Translations under genes and position numbers: made by a program
Source of the DNA: Leucobacter allii
GTDB lineage: Bacteria > Actinomycetota > Actinomycetes > Actinomycetales > Microbacteriaceae
NCBI RefSeq assembly: GCF_022919155.1
Contig: NZ_CP095045.1
Coordinates: 3,498,129 to 3,562,128, forward strand
DNA length: 64,000 nt
Direction of reading: 5' to 3'
Shown: positions 49,520 to 56,855 of the stretch, in pieces
Position numbering within the stretch: the first letter of the stretch is position 1
How the letters are laid out: each line of letters begins with the position of its first letter
The notes under the pieces: model-generated
The model's input: only the letters and a program-made list of their open reading frames with translations
What the model was told of the DNA's origin: nothing
Database searches by the model: none

Positions 49520-51342
49520 TTCCTCTGAGGCGTAAGGCCGCCCTGAAGGCTCAGGCGCTGACGGCTCGACAGACTGCGCTGACGGCTCGCCGGTCGGGGC
49601 GTGCGGCTCAGGCTGCACGGTCGACGGTCGCTGTTGGTGAAGCGGATGTGCCCCTCGTAGATGCGGTCGATACTGCGGTGACGGTGGGCGCGGATCTCCC
49701 GGGCGTGCAGGACGAGACCGTGCAGGCCGGGAACGACGCGTGGGAGGCGTGGGAACAGGCCTCATCGGTCGCTGTGGATGTGGAAGCAGCACTGACGGCA
49801 GCAAACGAGGCCGCAGAGAACGCGCTGAAGGCAGTAGCCACCGCGGACGGTAAGAACTCGATCTACGTGGGCATGACGGAGCCCGCCGAGGATCCAGAGC
49901 AGCCTTTCACGCAGGGAGACCTCTGGTACGTCACCGACATATCTGGGCGCATGACTATGGTCCGCATTTGGAACGGTGACTCGTGGGCTGGGTATCAGTT
50001 CGTGGCGGACTCGATCTTGGTGCCCGGGTCTGTTGGGCCGACACTCATCGAGGATGGGTCGATCGTCACGCAGAAGCTCTCTGCAACCGCGATCGATGGC
50101 ATGGTGATCCGTGGCAACGAGATCATCGGCGCGACCGTTTCGGGATCGTTTTTTGAGCTCCTCGGCCAGGGCGCAACCTCCGCATATTCGCTCGTGGACG
50201 CCATGGAATCGGCAAGTTCGAATTGGATCGGGATCAACGCTTCGAAGGTGCAGAACACAGCCCAGTTTCATAGTGGGACACAGGCAACTCGTTTCACTCC
50301 CGGGGTATCTGCTGGAGAGAAGTACTTTTACCGTTCGCTTGGTCTCGGACTAGCACCTATGTCGCTTGCTGGGAGCGTCTGGGCATGGGCTCCGTCAGCC
50401 ACGACGATCAGCACCCGGTTTGGTGGCGGTAACGCTTTCTCTGCGTCGCAAACGCACATCCTGCCTGCGGGCGTTTGGACTGAGCTCACCCTGACGGCTG
50501 ATGCTGTTGAGGTCGGATGGAGCCGACTCTACTTTCAGTTCGACTCTGCCAGCACGGTTCCAGTCACTATCGATGATCTCTCTATCGCAAGTGCCGAGAA
50601 GAACAACCAGCTGCTTTCGTTGTCCCGCGATGGGTATGGCATACCTCAGATTCTTGGCGCATCGGAAAGCGGTCCGCGATTTAAGTTGGCCGTGGCTCGC
50701 GGAGGGCCTCTTGACGGTCGCGCGCGAGGGGGACAGCTGTCTCTTTGGGATGAGTCCGGTAATGAACTGCTTATCTCGGGGAGTTCCGCGAACTTCTACG
50801 AGGCTGGGACCGGAGCAATCCGTATGTGGATGCGGAACAATCTACTGGCGCTGTACCCAAGCACCGGGTCCGCACAGTTCACTTCAAATGCCCCCGGTGG
50901 CGTCTTCTTCACCGACAGCTCGAGTGCCGGAGGCGGCGCAACGCTCCGGTCAATTCAGAACGATGTTCGAATCTCCGTCCCAGCAGGCAAGAAGATCTAC
51001 TTGGACGGCGTGACAGAGTTCCAGGGTGACACTGCGTGGGCGAATATCGCGATCACGGGCGGTAGTGGCACGTGTAAGTGGCGACGGTATCTCGGGATGA
51101 TCGAGTTGGAGTTCGATATCACGATGTCGTCTGCGCTCGCGGCTGGGGCGGCGATCACGACTCTGTTCTCCGTGCCGGCTGCTGCTGCACCTGCGACCCC
51201 GGCCCCGTTCAACGTAACGACGGCCGGGGCGCAACCCATCAACGGGTTCGTGTCCGCTTCGACGCTGGGCACCACGTTTCGCAACAACGGGACCAGTTCC
51301 CAAAACCGCATCTTCGGGTGGGGTCGCTGGTCTCCCGCATAG
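49516..51342 (+). CDS. tail fibre / receptor-binding protein
   Basis: 608 residues. N-terminal Ala/Arg/Thr-rich helix, a segment YVGMTEPAEDPEQPFTQGDLWY common in fibre proteins, then IVTQKLSATAIDGMVIRGNEIIG, a beta-helix starter, a carbohydrate-binding-like beta sandwich (~225-360) and a C-terminal domain ending in NRIFGWGRWSPA. DNA of the middle part is lower in GC than its surroundings, suggesting exchange of the receptor-binding region. Confidence 0.85.
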   Translation: MIPLRRKAALKAQALTARQTALTARRSGRAAQAARSTVAVGEADVPLVDAVDTAVTVGADLPGVQDETVQAGNDAWEAWEQASSVAVDVEAALTAANEAAENALKAVATADGKNSIYVGMTEPAEDPEQPFTQGDLWYVTDISGRMTMVRIWNGDSWAGYQFVADSILVPGSVGPTLIEDGSIVTQKLSATAIDGMVIRGNEIIGATVSGSFFELLGQGATSAYSLVDAMESASSNWIGINASKVQNTAQFHSGTQATRFTPGVSAGEKYFYRSLGLGLAPMSLAGSVWAWAPSATTISTRFGGGNAFSASQTHILPAGVWTELTLTADAVEVGWSRLYFQFDSASTVPVTIDDLSIASAEKNNQLLSLSRDGYGIPQILGASESGPRFKLAVARGGPLDGRARGGQLSLWDESGNELLISGSSANFYEAGTGAIRMWMRNNLLALYPSTGSAQFTSNAPGGVFFTDSSSAGGGATLRSIQNDVRISVPAGKKIYLDGVTEFQGDTAWANIAITGGSGTCKWRRYLGMIELEFDITMSSALAAGAAITTLFSVPAAAAPATPAPFNVTTAGAQPINGFVSASTLGTTFRNNGTSSQNRIFGWGRWSPA

Positions 51343-51351
51343 GAGGCTCCC

Positions 51352-51627
51352 TTGTCGTACTACACACAGTCCCTGCTCGCATCCGATCAGGGCATCCTAC
51401 AGCGCACTACCGCGTGCGCCGCATCGGAGGGCATCAGCGACCCTCAGTTCTGGGCGCAGCAGCGCATGTGGCAGCTTTCTGCACAGCCTGGCTGGGATGC
51501 GGCGTACGCGTCCGCAATCGCCGCCGGGGTCGCGCATCCCGGAGTGTCCGATGCTGTGGTCTCGGATCCGATGATCCTCTCCGCCGTGCAGGCGCTCCAC
51601 GCGGCGGAGACCCCGCCCGTGGAGTAG
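51352..51627 (+). CDS. hypothetical tail-associated protein
   Basis: 91 residues from TTG 51352 with AGGAGG upstream. YYTQSLLASDQGILQRTTACAASEGI, then FWAQQRMWQLSAQPGWDAAY: a small helical fold seen in actinophages between fibre and lysis genes. Function unknown. Confidence 0.7.
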   Translation: MSYYTQSLLASDQGILQRTTACAASEGISDPQFWAQQRMWQLSAQPGWDAAYASAIAAGVAHPGVSDAVVSDPMILSAVQALHAAETPPVE

Positions 51628-51645
51628 TCGCCCCGCATCAACCCC

Positions 51646-51690
51646 GGAAGGGGGTCCGTCATCACGGCGGGCCCCCTTCCCGCATTTCTA
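51646..51690 (+). terminator. hairpin before lysis cassette
   Basis: GGAAGGGGG (51646-51654) pairs with CCCCCTTCC (51672-51680), then CGCATTTCTA. Separates tail from lysis genes. Confidence 0.65.
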
Positions 51691-51700
51691 GGAGGGCCGC

Positions 51701-52420
51701 ATGCCTGACCTCATCTATTGGCCGTTCGATCCGGGGATCATCCGCGAGTATCCGGGCGCATCGCAGCTCGCGATCCGGCCACAGCACTATGGAACCGATT
51801 TCCCCGTCGCGGCCGGCACACCACTGCGCGCCACGATCTCCGGCACGGTGCGTCTCACATGGAACGACGGGTACGGGGCGTACGTCCTCGACATCGTCGC
51901 CCCTTCCGGGACCGTGATCCGAAACGGGCACCTGTCCCGCATGGACGTCCCGCACGGAGCGTGGGTGAATGCCGGCGACTGGATCGGCCTCACCGGTGGT
52001 CGCCCCGGAAGTGCCGGCGCGGGCCTCTCCACGGGGGCGCATCTCCACTGGGAGATTCGCGACAACATCCGGTGGGACGGATACGGCTGGTACGACCCCC
52101 GCGACCTCGAGATCCACCACTTCGCGGAGCTCGATTTCCCGCCCGCAACCACAACCTCGGCGGACGCTGCTCCGCCCCTACTCGGAATGGAGTCCGAAAT
52201 GATCGTCTACTACGCTCACGCCCTCGGCAAGGGTCAGCCTGGCTGGCTCGTGATGGGGTACTCCCCGAAGGCGCTGATCCTCTCCACCCAGGAGTCTGCG
52301 AATGAATGGGCGCGCCGTATCGGCAAGGAGACGATTTCCGCCGGGTACGACGGCTTCCGGAAGTACCTGCGCGCCGCGGGCGGCACGGTCGCCCAGCTCG
52401 CCACCGTCAGCAAGGGCTAA
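51701..52420 (+). CDS. endolysin with M23 peptidase domain
   Basis: 239 residues with AGGAGGGC before ATG 51701. LAIRPQHYGTDFPVAAGTPL holds the zinc ligands H-x3-D, and STGAHLHWEI holds the H-x-H pair of M23 (LytM-type) peptidases. The C-terminal ~80 residues are a separate domain, probably for wall binding. It should cut peptide cross-links in the host wall. Confidence 0.93.
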   Translation: MPDLIYWPFDPGIIREYPGASQLAIRPQHYGTDFPVAAGTPLRATISGTVRLTWNDGYGAYVLDIVAPSGTVIRNGHLSRMDVPHGAWVNAGDWIGLTGGRPGSAGAGLSTGAHLHWEIRDNIRWDGYGWYDPRDLEIHHFAELDFPPATTTSADAAPPLLGMESEMIVYYAHALGKGQPGWLVMGYSPKALILSTQESANEWARRIGKETISAGYDGFRKYLRAAGGTVAQLATVSKG

Positions 52421-52425
52421 CCCGC

Positions 52426-52824
52426 GTGACGGAAGAGCAGCTCGCGGTCCTATTCGGCGACGCGACTCTCGCTCAGGCCGTCATCTGGCTCGCCGCTGCC
52501 TCGGCCCTCGTTGGTGTTGCGGTGAAGTTCCGGTGGTGGGAGCGGCTGAAGCGGTTTATCGCGACCGTGGATGCACTCGCGGTCCTGCCGCAGAAACTCA
52601 AGTTGCTGGACGAGATCCATCATGAGGTTCGCCCGAATACGGGGACGAGCCTGAATGATGCGGTTCGCAGGATCGAGTTCAAGACCAAAGCGCTCGAGCG
52701 GCGGGTGGCTGAGCAGTCGGGCAAGATCGACGGCTTGCAGGTGCTCATGGAGTCCGCCGATGAGGAGCTTGCCGACCGCGTCGGTGACCTCGAAGACACT
52801 CTGAACCCGAAGGAGAACCCATGA
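52426..52824 (+). CDS. membrane-anchored coiled-coil protein of the lysis cassette
   Basis: 132 residues from GTG 52426. One transmembrane helix (AVIWLAAASALVGVAVKF) and a coiled coil (~75-130, RRIEFKTKALERRVAEQSGK). Resembles DUF2746-type proteins that accompany holins in actinophages. Confidence 0.75.
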   Translation: MTEEQLAVLFGDATLAQAVIWLAAASALVGVAVKFRWWERLKRFIATVDALAVLPQKLKLLDEIHHEVRPNTGTSLNDAVRRIEFKTKALERRVAEQSGKIDGLQVLMESADEELADRVGDLEDTLNPKENP

Positions 52825-53099
52825 CAAGCCAGACCCCGGCGACGGTGCGTGACGCCCTGGTGGCGCTCGTGCGTACCGTCGTGCCCATGATCGTCGGCTA
52901 TCTGCTGAGCCTCGCCGCGGCGGCAGGCCTGCATATCGACGCATCCACGTCGGACCTGCTGACCCTGATCCTTGTGGCGGTATGCACCGCCGCCTACTAC
53001 GCGCTCATCCGTGCACTGTCGACGCGCTGGGCGTGGGTGGGGTGGTTCCTCGGCTACCCGACCGATCCCACGTACGAGCCCCGCCACAGCGCGGACTGA
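52821..53099 (+). CDS. holin
   Basis: 92 residues with two hydrophobic helices (VVPMIVGYLLSLAAAAG and TLILVAVCTAAYYALI) and a short charged C-terminus. Adjacent to the endolysin and followed by a strong terminator. Permits endolysin escape. Confidence 0.85.
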   Translation: MTSQTPATVRDALVALVRTVVPMIVGYLLSLAAAAGLHIDASTSDLLTLILVAVCTAAYYALIRALSTRWAWVGWFLGYPTDPTYEPRHSAD

Positions 53100-53109
53100 C
53101 GCGCCCCCT

Positions 53110-53147
53110 GCCCCCTCCTGGACTTCGGTCCGGGAGGGGGCCTTTTC
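53110..53147 (+). terminator. intrinsic terminator of the late operon
   Basis: GCCCCCTCCTGGAC and GTCCGGGAGGGGGC form a 14-bp stem with a TTCG tetraloop (one mismatch), followed by CTTTTC. Ends the structural and lysis operon. Confidence 0.92.
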
Positions 53148-53178
53148 GTGTGTCTCCAGGCGCGCGTACTCTGTGGTC

Positions 53179-53871
53179 ATGTGTGGGAGAGTCATCGTGG
53201 ACTACGACGAGAACATGAATGTGGCTGGCGGGCGCGAGCTCGCGCGCTGGTTGACGGGCCGGCCGGCTGGGTATGAGCCATCCTGGAACGTGAAGCCGAC
53301 ACAGCCGTTGCCGATCGCGTTCACGGACCACAAGTCAGGCGATCCCCGTTTCGAGTACGCGTTCTGGTCTCTCGTCCCGGTCTGGTCGAAGGAGCTCAAG
53401 ACGCGCTTCCCGACGTTTAACGCGCGAAGCGAGACCGCGTCGGAGAAGGCTTCGTTCAAGGCCTCGGTGAAGTCGCGGCGCTGCATCATCCCCGTCACGG
53501 GCTTCTACGAGTGGACCGGACCGAAGTCGAGCCGGACCCCGCATGCGATCTTCGGTCCTGACCCGATCCTCCCCATGGCAGGCCTCTACTCCTGGTGGCA
53601 CGAGCCCGATGCTGGGGATGACGAGGGCTGGCATCTCACTGCGACGATACTTACTCGCGCATCCGCTGGCATCTTGCAGACGTTGCATGATCGGATGCCG
53701 GTCTTCATGAGCGACGAGCTACTGGCCGACTGGCTCGACCCCGAAACCGAAGGTGACAAGCTCTTGCTGGATGCGGTGTCGGAGGCGTCGGTGCCGATCT
53801 CAGAGCACCTCCGCGAGTACGCTGTGAAGCCGCTGCGCGGCGACGGGTCAGAGCTCATCGAACCCGCCTAA
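53179..53871 (+). CDS. SRAP domain protein (YedK/HMCES type)
   Basis: 230 residues beginning MCGRV; Cys2 becomes the catalytic N-terminus. PSWNVKPTQPLPI, FNARSETASEKASF, CIIPVTGFYEW (active-site Glu) and TLHDRMPVF (His) are the SRAP motifs. These proteins form a covalent cross-link to abasic sites in ssDNA and protect them. Late-operon terminator lies 30 bp upstream, and TACTCT ends 6 bp before the ATG, so it has its own, possibly leaderless, promoter. Accessory gene of the prophage. Confidence 0.95.
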   Translation: MCGRVIVDYDENMNVAGGRELARWLTGRPAGYEPSWNVKPTQPLPIAFTDHKSGDPRFEYAFWSLVPVWSKELKTRFPTFNARSETASEKASFKASVKSRRCIIPVTGFYEWTGPKSSRTPHAIFGPDPILPMAGLYSWWHEPDAGDDEGWHLTATILTRASAGILQTLHDRMPVFMSDELLADWLDPETEGDKLLLDAVSEASVPISEHLREYAVKPLRGDGSELIEPA

Positions 53872-54191
53872 GTGGTCGCTCGGCCGCGGTTGTTCTCGTG
53901 CGGTGATCCGGGCCCGCGGTGGTTTTCGCGGCCGGTCTGGTGGTTCGTCGGCCACCTCACGGACCTGTTGGCTTCCTCGAGACTGTCGTACATGGCGACG
54001 AGCCGACGCCTGTGGGGTTCGGGGTGCCATGTGAGGACGAGGAATTTCGCGAGCTGCTGCCGATCCATGATGCACTGGATCATCGCCACGGGGTGCTCTT
54101 CCGGGTCGCGCATGACGGCCCAGAGATCGGTCTCGATCTGGATGTACGGCATGCGTTTCCGCTCGCTTCCGCCTGCTCGATAGCTTGGCAT
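53868..54191 (-). CDS. hypothetical protein downstream of a LexA-box-like palindrome
   Basis: 107 residues from ATG 54191 with GGAGGTGG upstream. MPYIQIETDLWAVMRDPEEHPVAMIQCIMDRQQLAKFLVLTWHPEPHRR looks like a small alpha/beta domain (quoted here as landmarks only by MPYIQIETDLW and FLVLTWHPEPHRR). The tail is His/Asn/Arg-rich. Converges with the SRAP gene (4-bp overlap). Promoter region carries TATTAT and a SOS-box-like element. Confidence 0.65.
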   Translation of the reverse strand: MPSYRAGGSERKRMPYIQIETDLWAVMRDPEEHPVAMIQCIMDRQQLAKFLVLTWHPEPHRRRLVAMYDSLEEANRSVRWPTNHQTGRENHRGPGSPHENNRGRATT

Positions 54192-54198
54192 CAGCCCA

Positions 54199-54246
54199 CC
54201 TCCATTCGAAACTATGTTCGAATAATACTCTGTGGTCGAATGGAGG
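54199..54246 (-). promoter_or_regulatory. LexA-box-like element within a larger palindrome
   Basis: TCGAAA-CTAT-GTTCGA (54206-54221) matches 11 of 12 fixed positions of the actinobacterial SOS box TCGAAC-N4-GTTCGA. It lies between the -10-like TATTAT (54222-54227, minus strand) and the start of the leftward gene. An outer perfect 11-bp inverted repeat (54199-54209 and 54236-54246) encloses both. Confidence 0.6.
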
Positions 54247-54340
54247 CGTCTGAGGGTTCCCCTGCTTTGAATCAAAGGTTATTGCCTGTTTCGAGATAGG
54301 GTGGGGTGGTCCATCAGATCCCAATCTCGAGGTACGTCGG

Positions 54341-55165
54341 ATGCAGGAGTTTGCAATTCGAGGAAGCAGCCCTCACTCGATGCCACGGATCCGAGAGGTG
54401 GACAATGAAAGTGTTGTCTTCGATCTCTCCTGGGTTACATTCATCGACCCAGCGTTTGCTGTTTCTCTCACCTCCCGAGTTGCGCTGTTTTGTGAGTTCG
54501 GTATCTCTGTAGTAGTTCTGCCGCCCGCAACCAGTGACGCCGCGGTGTATGCCTCCAGACTTCAGCTTCCCGAAATGCTTGGTCGACTTGGCAGTGATGC
54601 GCGCGGCTTCCCGACGATCTCAAGTAACCACATCCCCGAGCGCATCCTCGAGTTGCAGGACTTCCGAGGCCCTGAAGGGCTTGAAGCGCTGGCGGAGCAG
54701 GTTGGTTTGCACGTTCGGGATGAAGCGGCGACGGATGGTCTGCGTGACTGCCTGTTTGAGGCTGGACAGAATGTCTACCAACACTCGGGAAAGAACCAGG
54801 GTTTCGTTGCAGCCCAGTTTTACCCGAAAGTCGGGCGGTACAGGTTTGCAATTGCCGATTCAGGGATGGGATATCGTGCTTCGTTAGCCGCTGCACACTC
54901 TCCGTCGGATGATGCCGAAGCGATAGATCTGGCAATGACCAAGGGGATTTCGGGCACAGGAAAGGAAACCCGCGGCCTCGGGCTAAGTGAGGTTCGTCAT
55001 ATCGTGACTAGTCACGGCGGCTGGGTCTCAGTTACGTCGGGTACGGTCACGAAGACATTTAACGACCCGGAGGAAAAGCCAGCGAGTCATAGAGTGGGGG
55101 ATTATGTGCCAGGAACCGTGCTCGAAGGATGCATCCGCTCCCGGTATGGAATCCACGGACGTTAG
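54341..55165 (+). CDS. STAS-GHKL ATPase fusion protein
   Basis: 274 residues. Residues ~20-95 form a STAS-like fold (VVFDLSWVTFIDPAFAVSL, EFGISVVVLPPATS). From ~115 a GHKL ATPase follows: N-box CLFEAGQNVYQHSGKNQ (E140, N144), G1 DSGMG (173-177) and G2 RGLGLSEV (211-218). No His-kinase phosphoacceptor domain. Together with the next gene (STAS-like) this looks like an anti-sigma-like switch module. GC content is well below the rest of the prophage, so it was probably acquired separately. Biological role unknown. Confidence 0.8.
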   Translation: MQEFAIRGSSPHSMPRIREVDNESVVFDLSWVTFIDPAFAVSLTSRVALFCEFGISVVVLPPATSDAAVYASRLQLPEMLGRLGSDARGFPTISSNHIPERILELQDFRGPEGLEALAEQVGLHVRDEAATDGLRDCLFEAGQNVYQHSGKNQGFVAAQFYPKVGRYRFAIADSGMGYRASLAAAHSPSDDAEAIDLAMTKGISGTGKETRGLGLSEVRHIVTSHGGWVSVTSGTVTKTFNDPEEKPASHRVGDYVPGTVLEGCIRSRYGIHGR

Positions 55166-55203
55166 GCCGTAGAATTATACTAAAGAGTTCAGTGGAGGTC
55201 AGA

Positions 55204-55485
55204 ATGACAACGATCGTTCTCCCGCGACTGCTCGGCACGCGGGAAAAGGCAGAGGCTATTGTTGCCGGTGCGGGTTTTTCCAATGAAGTCTCCCGCTCAG
55301 TTGAAGTTGCGGCTCGAGCAGTGAAGACCGCAACTCCCTCTTTTGTGAATGCGTTTGTTGAAGAACTTCACAAGCGCGGTGTGCAGGAAATCCGGTTGCT
55401 CGGGGCGTCCGAGCGGTTTGCGGCGTCCCTGGAGGCTGAGGGCGCTAATTTGGACGTCAGGGTTCTTGTCGGAATCTCTGCTTAA
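55204..55485 (+). CDS. STAS-like (DUF4325-type) protein
   Basis: 93 residues from ATG 55204 with GTGGAGGTC upstream. ATPSFVNAFVEELHKRGVQEIRLLGASE is the conserved core of DUF4325-type STAS-like proteins. It normally pairs with a GHKL ATPase, here the preceding gene. A TATACT box at 55176-55181 may give a second promoter. The convergent membrane-protein gene overlaps by 4 bp. Confidence 0.78.
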   Translation: MTTIVLPRLLGTREKAEAIVAGAGFSNEVSRSVEVAARAVKTATPSFVNAFVEELHKRGVQEIRLLGASERFAASLEAEGANLDVRVLVGISA

Positions 55486-55916
55486 GAAGGCGTTGACCTT
55501 ACGATTTCGTCGATAAGTGAATCAAAGGCGGCGTCGTAGGCTTCGGCGCTCGTTTCGGGGTCTGCGGCCGCATACCTTTCAGCTATCTGGATGAAGGCTC
55601 TTGCTTTGTCAAGGAGCTTCGTGTCGCCAGCCCGGGCGATCTCTCCGTAGACTTTCGCCTGCGTCGTTGCGATGACGATGTCCTTTTCAGGGTCGTCAGA
55701 GGTCTGATAGCGCATGTACTCTACGTAGGCAATTCCAGCGGCATCTAGAGCCCCACTTCTTGCGCTCCGCTTGAAAATCTTGCCTTGTTCGCGGGACTCG
55801 GCCAGCTTTTGAATCCACATAGTGAGGGCTGACGAGCCGACGATAACCCCGAGCACCCCAAGGAGCACCAGCCAGATGTTCGCATCGACAACTTGCTCTA
55901 GTAACTTCTCGATCAA
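55482..55916 (-). CDS. membrane-anchored helical protein, accessory region
   Basis: 144 residues from TTG 55916 (start uncertain, weak ribosome site). One N-terminal transmembrane helix (IWLVLLGVLGVIVGSSALTMWI), then a cytoplasmic helical domain (IYVEY-type AGIAYVEYMRYQTSDD, YDAAFDSLIDEIVRS). Convergent with the STAS-like gene and of similarly low GC, so it may be part of the same accessory island. No known family. Confidence 0.6.
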   Translation of the reverse strand: MIEKLLEQVVDANIWLVLLGVLGVIVGSSALTMWIQKLAESREQGKIFKRSARSGALDAAGIAYVEYMRYQTSDDPEKDIVIATTQAKVYGEIARAGDTKLLDKARAFIQIAERYAAADPETSAEAYDAAFDSLIDEIVRSTPS

Positions 55917-56003
55917 TCAAGACTCGTCTCTATGCAGCCAATAGAGGAATACTACTGGCTGCCTAGCGCGATTTGCCGGGGTCGAAGCCTCACTATCCCC
56001 GGA

Positions 56004-56141
56004 TCACTCCCAAGGAAGCTTCTCCGGGAGCGCCGGCAGGATCCTAACCACCCCGCACCCGGGGTCGCTGCAGCGCACGGTGCCCCCGACACGCTCGGCG
56101 GGACCACCGCAGGCGATGCAGATCCACGACGTCGGAGGCAT
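56004..56141 (-). CDS. 45-residue zinc-ribbon protein
   Basis: ATG 56141 to TGA 56004. WICIACGGPAERV and RCSDPGCGVVR make two CxxC-like knuckles. It starts 15 bp after the stop of the 56157-56618 gene and is in the same direction, so the two form an operon. The ~90 bp beyond its stop contain nothing recognisable. Confidence 0.6.
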   Translation of the reverse strand: MPPTSWICIACGGPAERVGGTVRCSDPGCGVVRILPALPEKLPWE

Positions 56142-56156
56142 GAAGACAGGGTACGG

Positions 56157-56618
56157 CTAGAGGGTGAGCGATCGCATCACCCGGCTACTCTCCTCGTTCC
56201 GCTCGTTCATGACCGAAACCTGCATAGGGCCAGGCAGGTACGCCGTGCCGTCATCTACCAGGATGACGAAATGCCACGTTGCGGTGCCGAAGCTGGCATC
56301 AGTTCGCCGCTGGGGCAGCATCTTCGAGTAGAGGTCGAATCCGATGAGGTTCGCGATCTCATCCACGAGGGGGTCTTCGGGGATCGAGATCCGTTCCCGG
56401 GTGCCTGCCTTCCACGCGCTCCCGGAGAGCACGAGAGCATCCCCTCGGAACAGGGGCGAGTTGAAGTGTGCTGCAGCGCTGGTCCGGGTTGCCGCGATCC
56501 TGAAGTAGTAGGGGCGTCCAGGCCGGGCTGGTGTGTGGATGGCTGCGGGCTGGTCGACGGGGGTGTGCTCGCCGTTGACGATGGCGGCGAAGGCCTGCTC
56601 TTCGGTTCTTGTGCTCAT
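56157..56618 (-). CDS. hypothetical protein at prophage right end
   Basis: 153 residues from ATG 56618. Beta-rich, with YYFRIAATRTSAAAHFNSPLF and TATWHFVILVDDGTAYLPGPMQVSVM. A TACTCT box ends 6 bp before the ATG on the minus strand, suggesting a leaderless transcript made in the lysogen. No known family; possible accessory (exclusion or fitness) gene by position. Confidence 0.6.
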   Translation of the reverse strand: MSTRTEEQAFAAIVNGEHTPVDQPAAIHTPARPGRPYYFRIAATRTSAAAHFNSPLFRGDALVLSGSAWKAGTRERISIPEDPLVDEIANLIGFDLYSKMLPQRRTDASFGTATWHFVILVDDGTAYLPGPMQVSVMNERNEESSRVMRSLTL

Positions 56619-56665
56619 GCGGGGAGAGTAAGCGGGACCGCCGACAACGGGGCCCCTGGTCTGCG

Positions 56666-56676
56666 TTTAGTCTGCG
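56666..56676 (+). promoter_or_regulatory. candidate integrase arm-type site, right end
   Basis: TTTAGTCTGCG, identical to 16437-16447. The next 90 bp hold an 8-bp inverted repeat CTACCTCC/GGAGGTAG (56698-56740 region), also a possible protein-binding structure next to attR. Confidence 0.4.
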
Positions 56677-56772
56677 GCATGCCCTATTACTTGGACCTAC
56701 CTCCGCCTAATGAATTGAGGCAACGTATGGGGAGGTAGCCCGAAGTAGGGCCAGGTAAATCCGTGGTCAATC

Positions 56773-56815
56773 CAGCTGGCACTGCCTACGGGGGTTCGAA
56801 TCCCTCACCCGCCAC
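56773..56815 (+). other. attR core
   Basis: 43 bases identical to attL. Only the 3' part of tRNA-Tyr is present, so no tRNA is made here. The base after the repeat begins host DNA. Confidence 0.95.
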
Positions 56816-56819
56816 CACC

Positions 56820-56855
56820 GAACGCCCGGTCGGAATACCTTCCGACCGGGCGTTC
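56820..56855 (+). terminator. original host tRNA-Tyr terminator
   Basis: Perfect 16-bp inverted repeat (56820-56835, 56840-56855) with TACC loop and TTCGTG after it. It would follow the tRNA in an uninfected chromosome; now it is cut off from the gene by the prophage. Confidence 0.88.

Larger units (their letters stand above)
16316..56815. mobile_element. complete temperate siphophage prophage integrated in tRNA-Tyr
   Basis: A 40.5-kb element bounded by a perfect 43-bp direct repeat of the tRNA-Tyr 3' end. It encodes integrase, immunity genes, replication and recombination genes, packaging, head, tail and lysis genes in the usual order, plus accessory genes at the right end. All structural genes are intact. 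GC is visibly lower than in the flanks, and lower still in 54300-55900. No IS element or frameshift interrupts a core gene, so the element appears able to excise. Confidence 0.97.
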
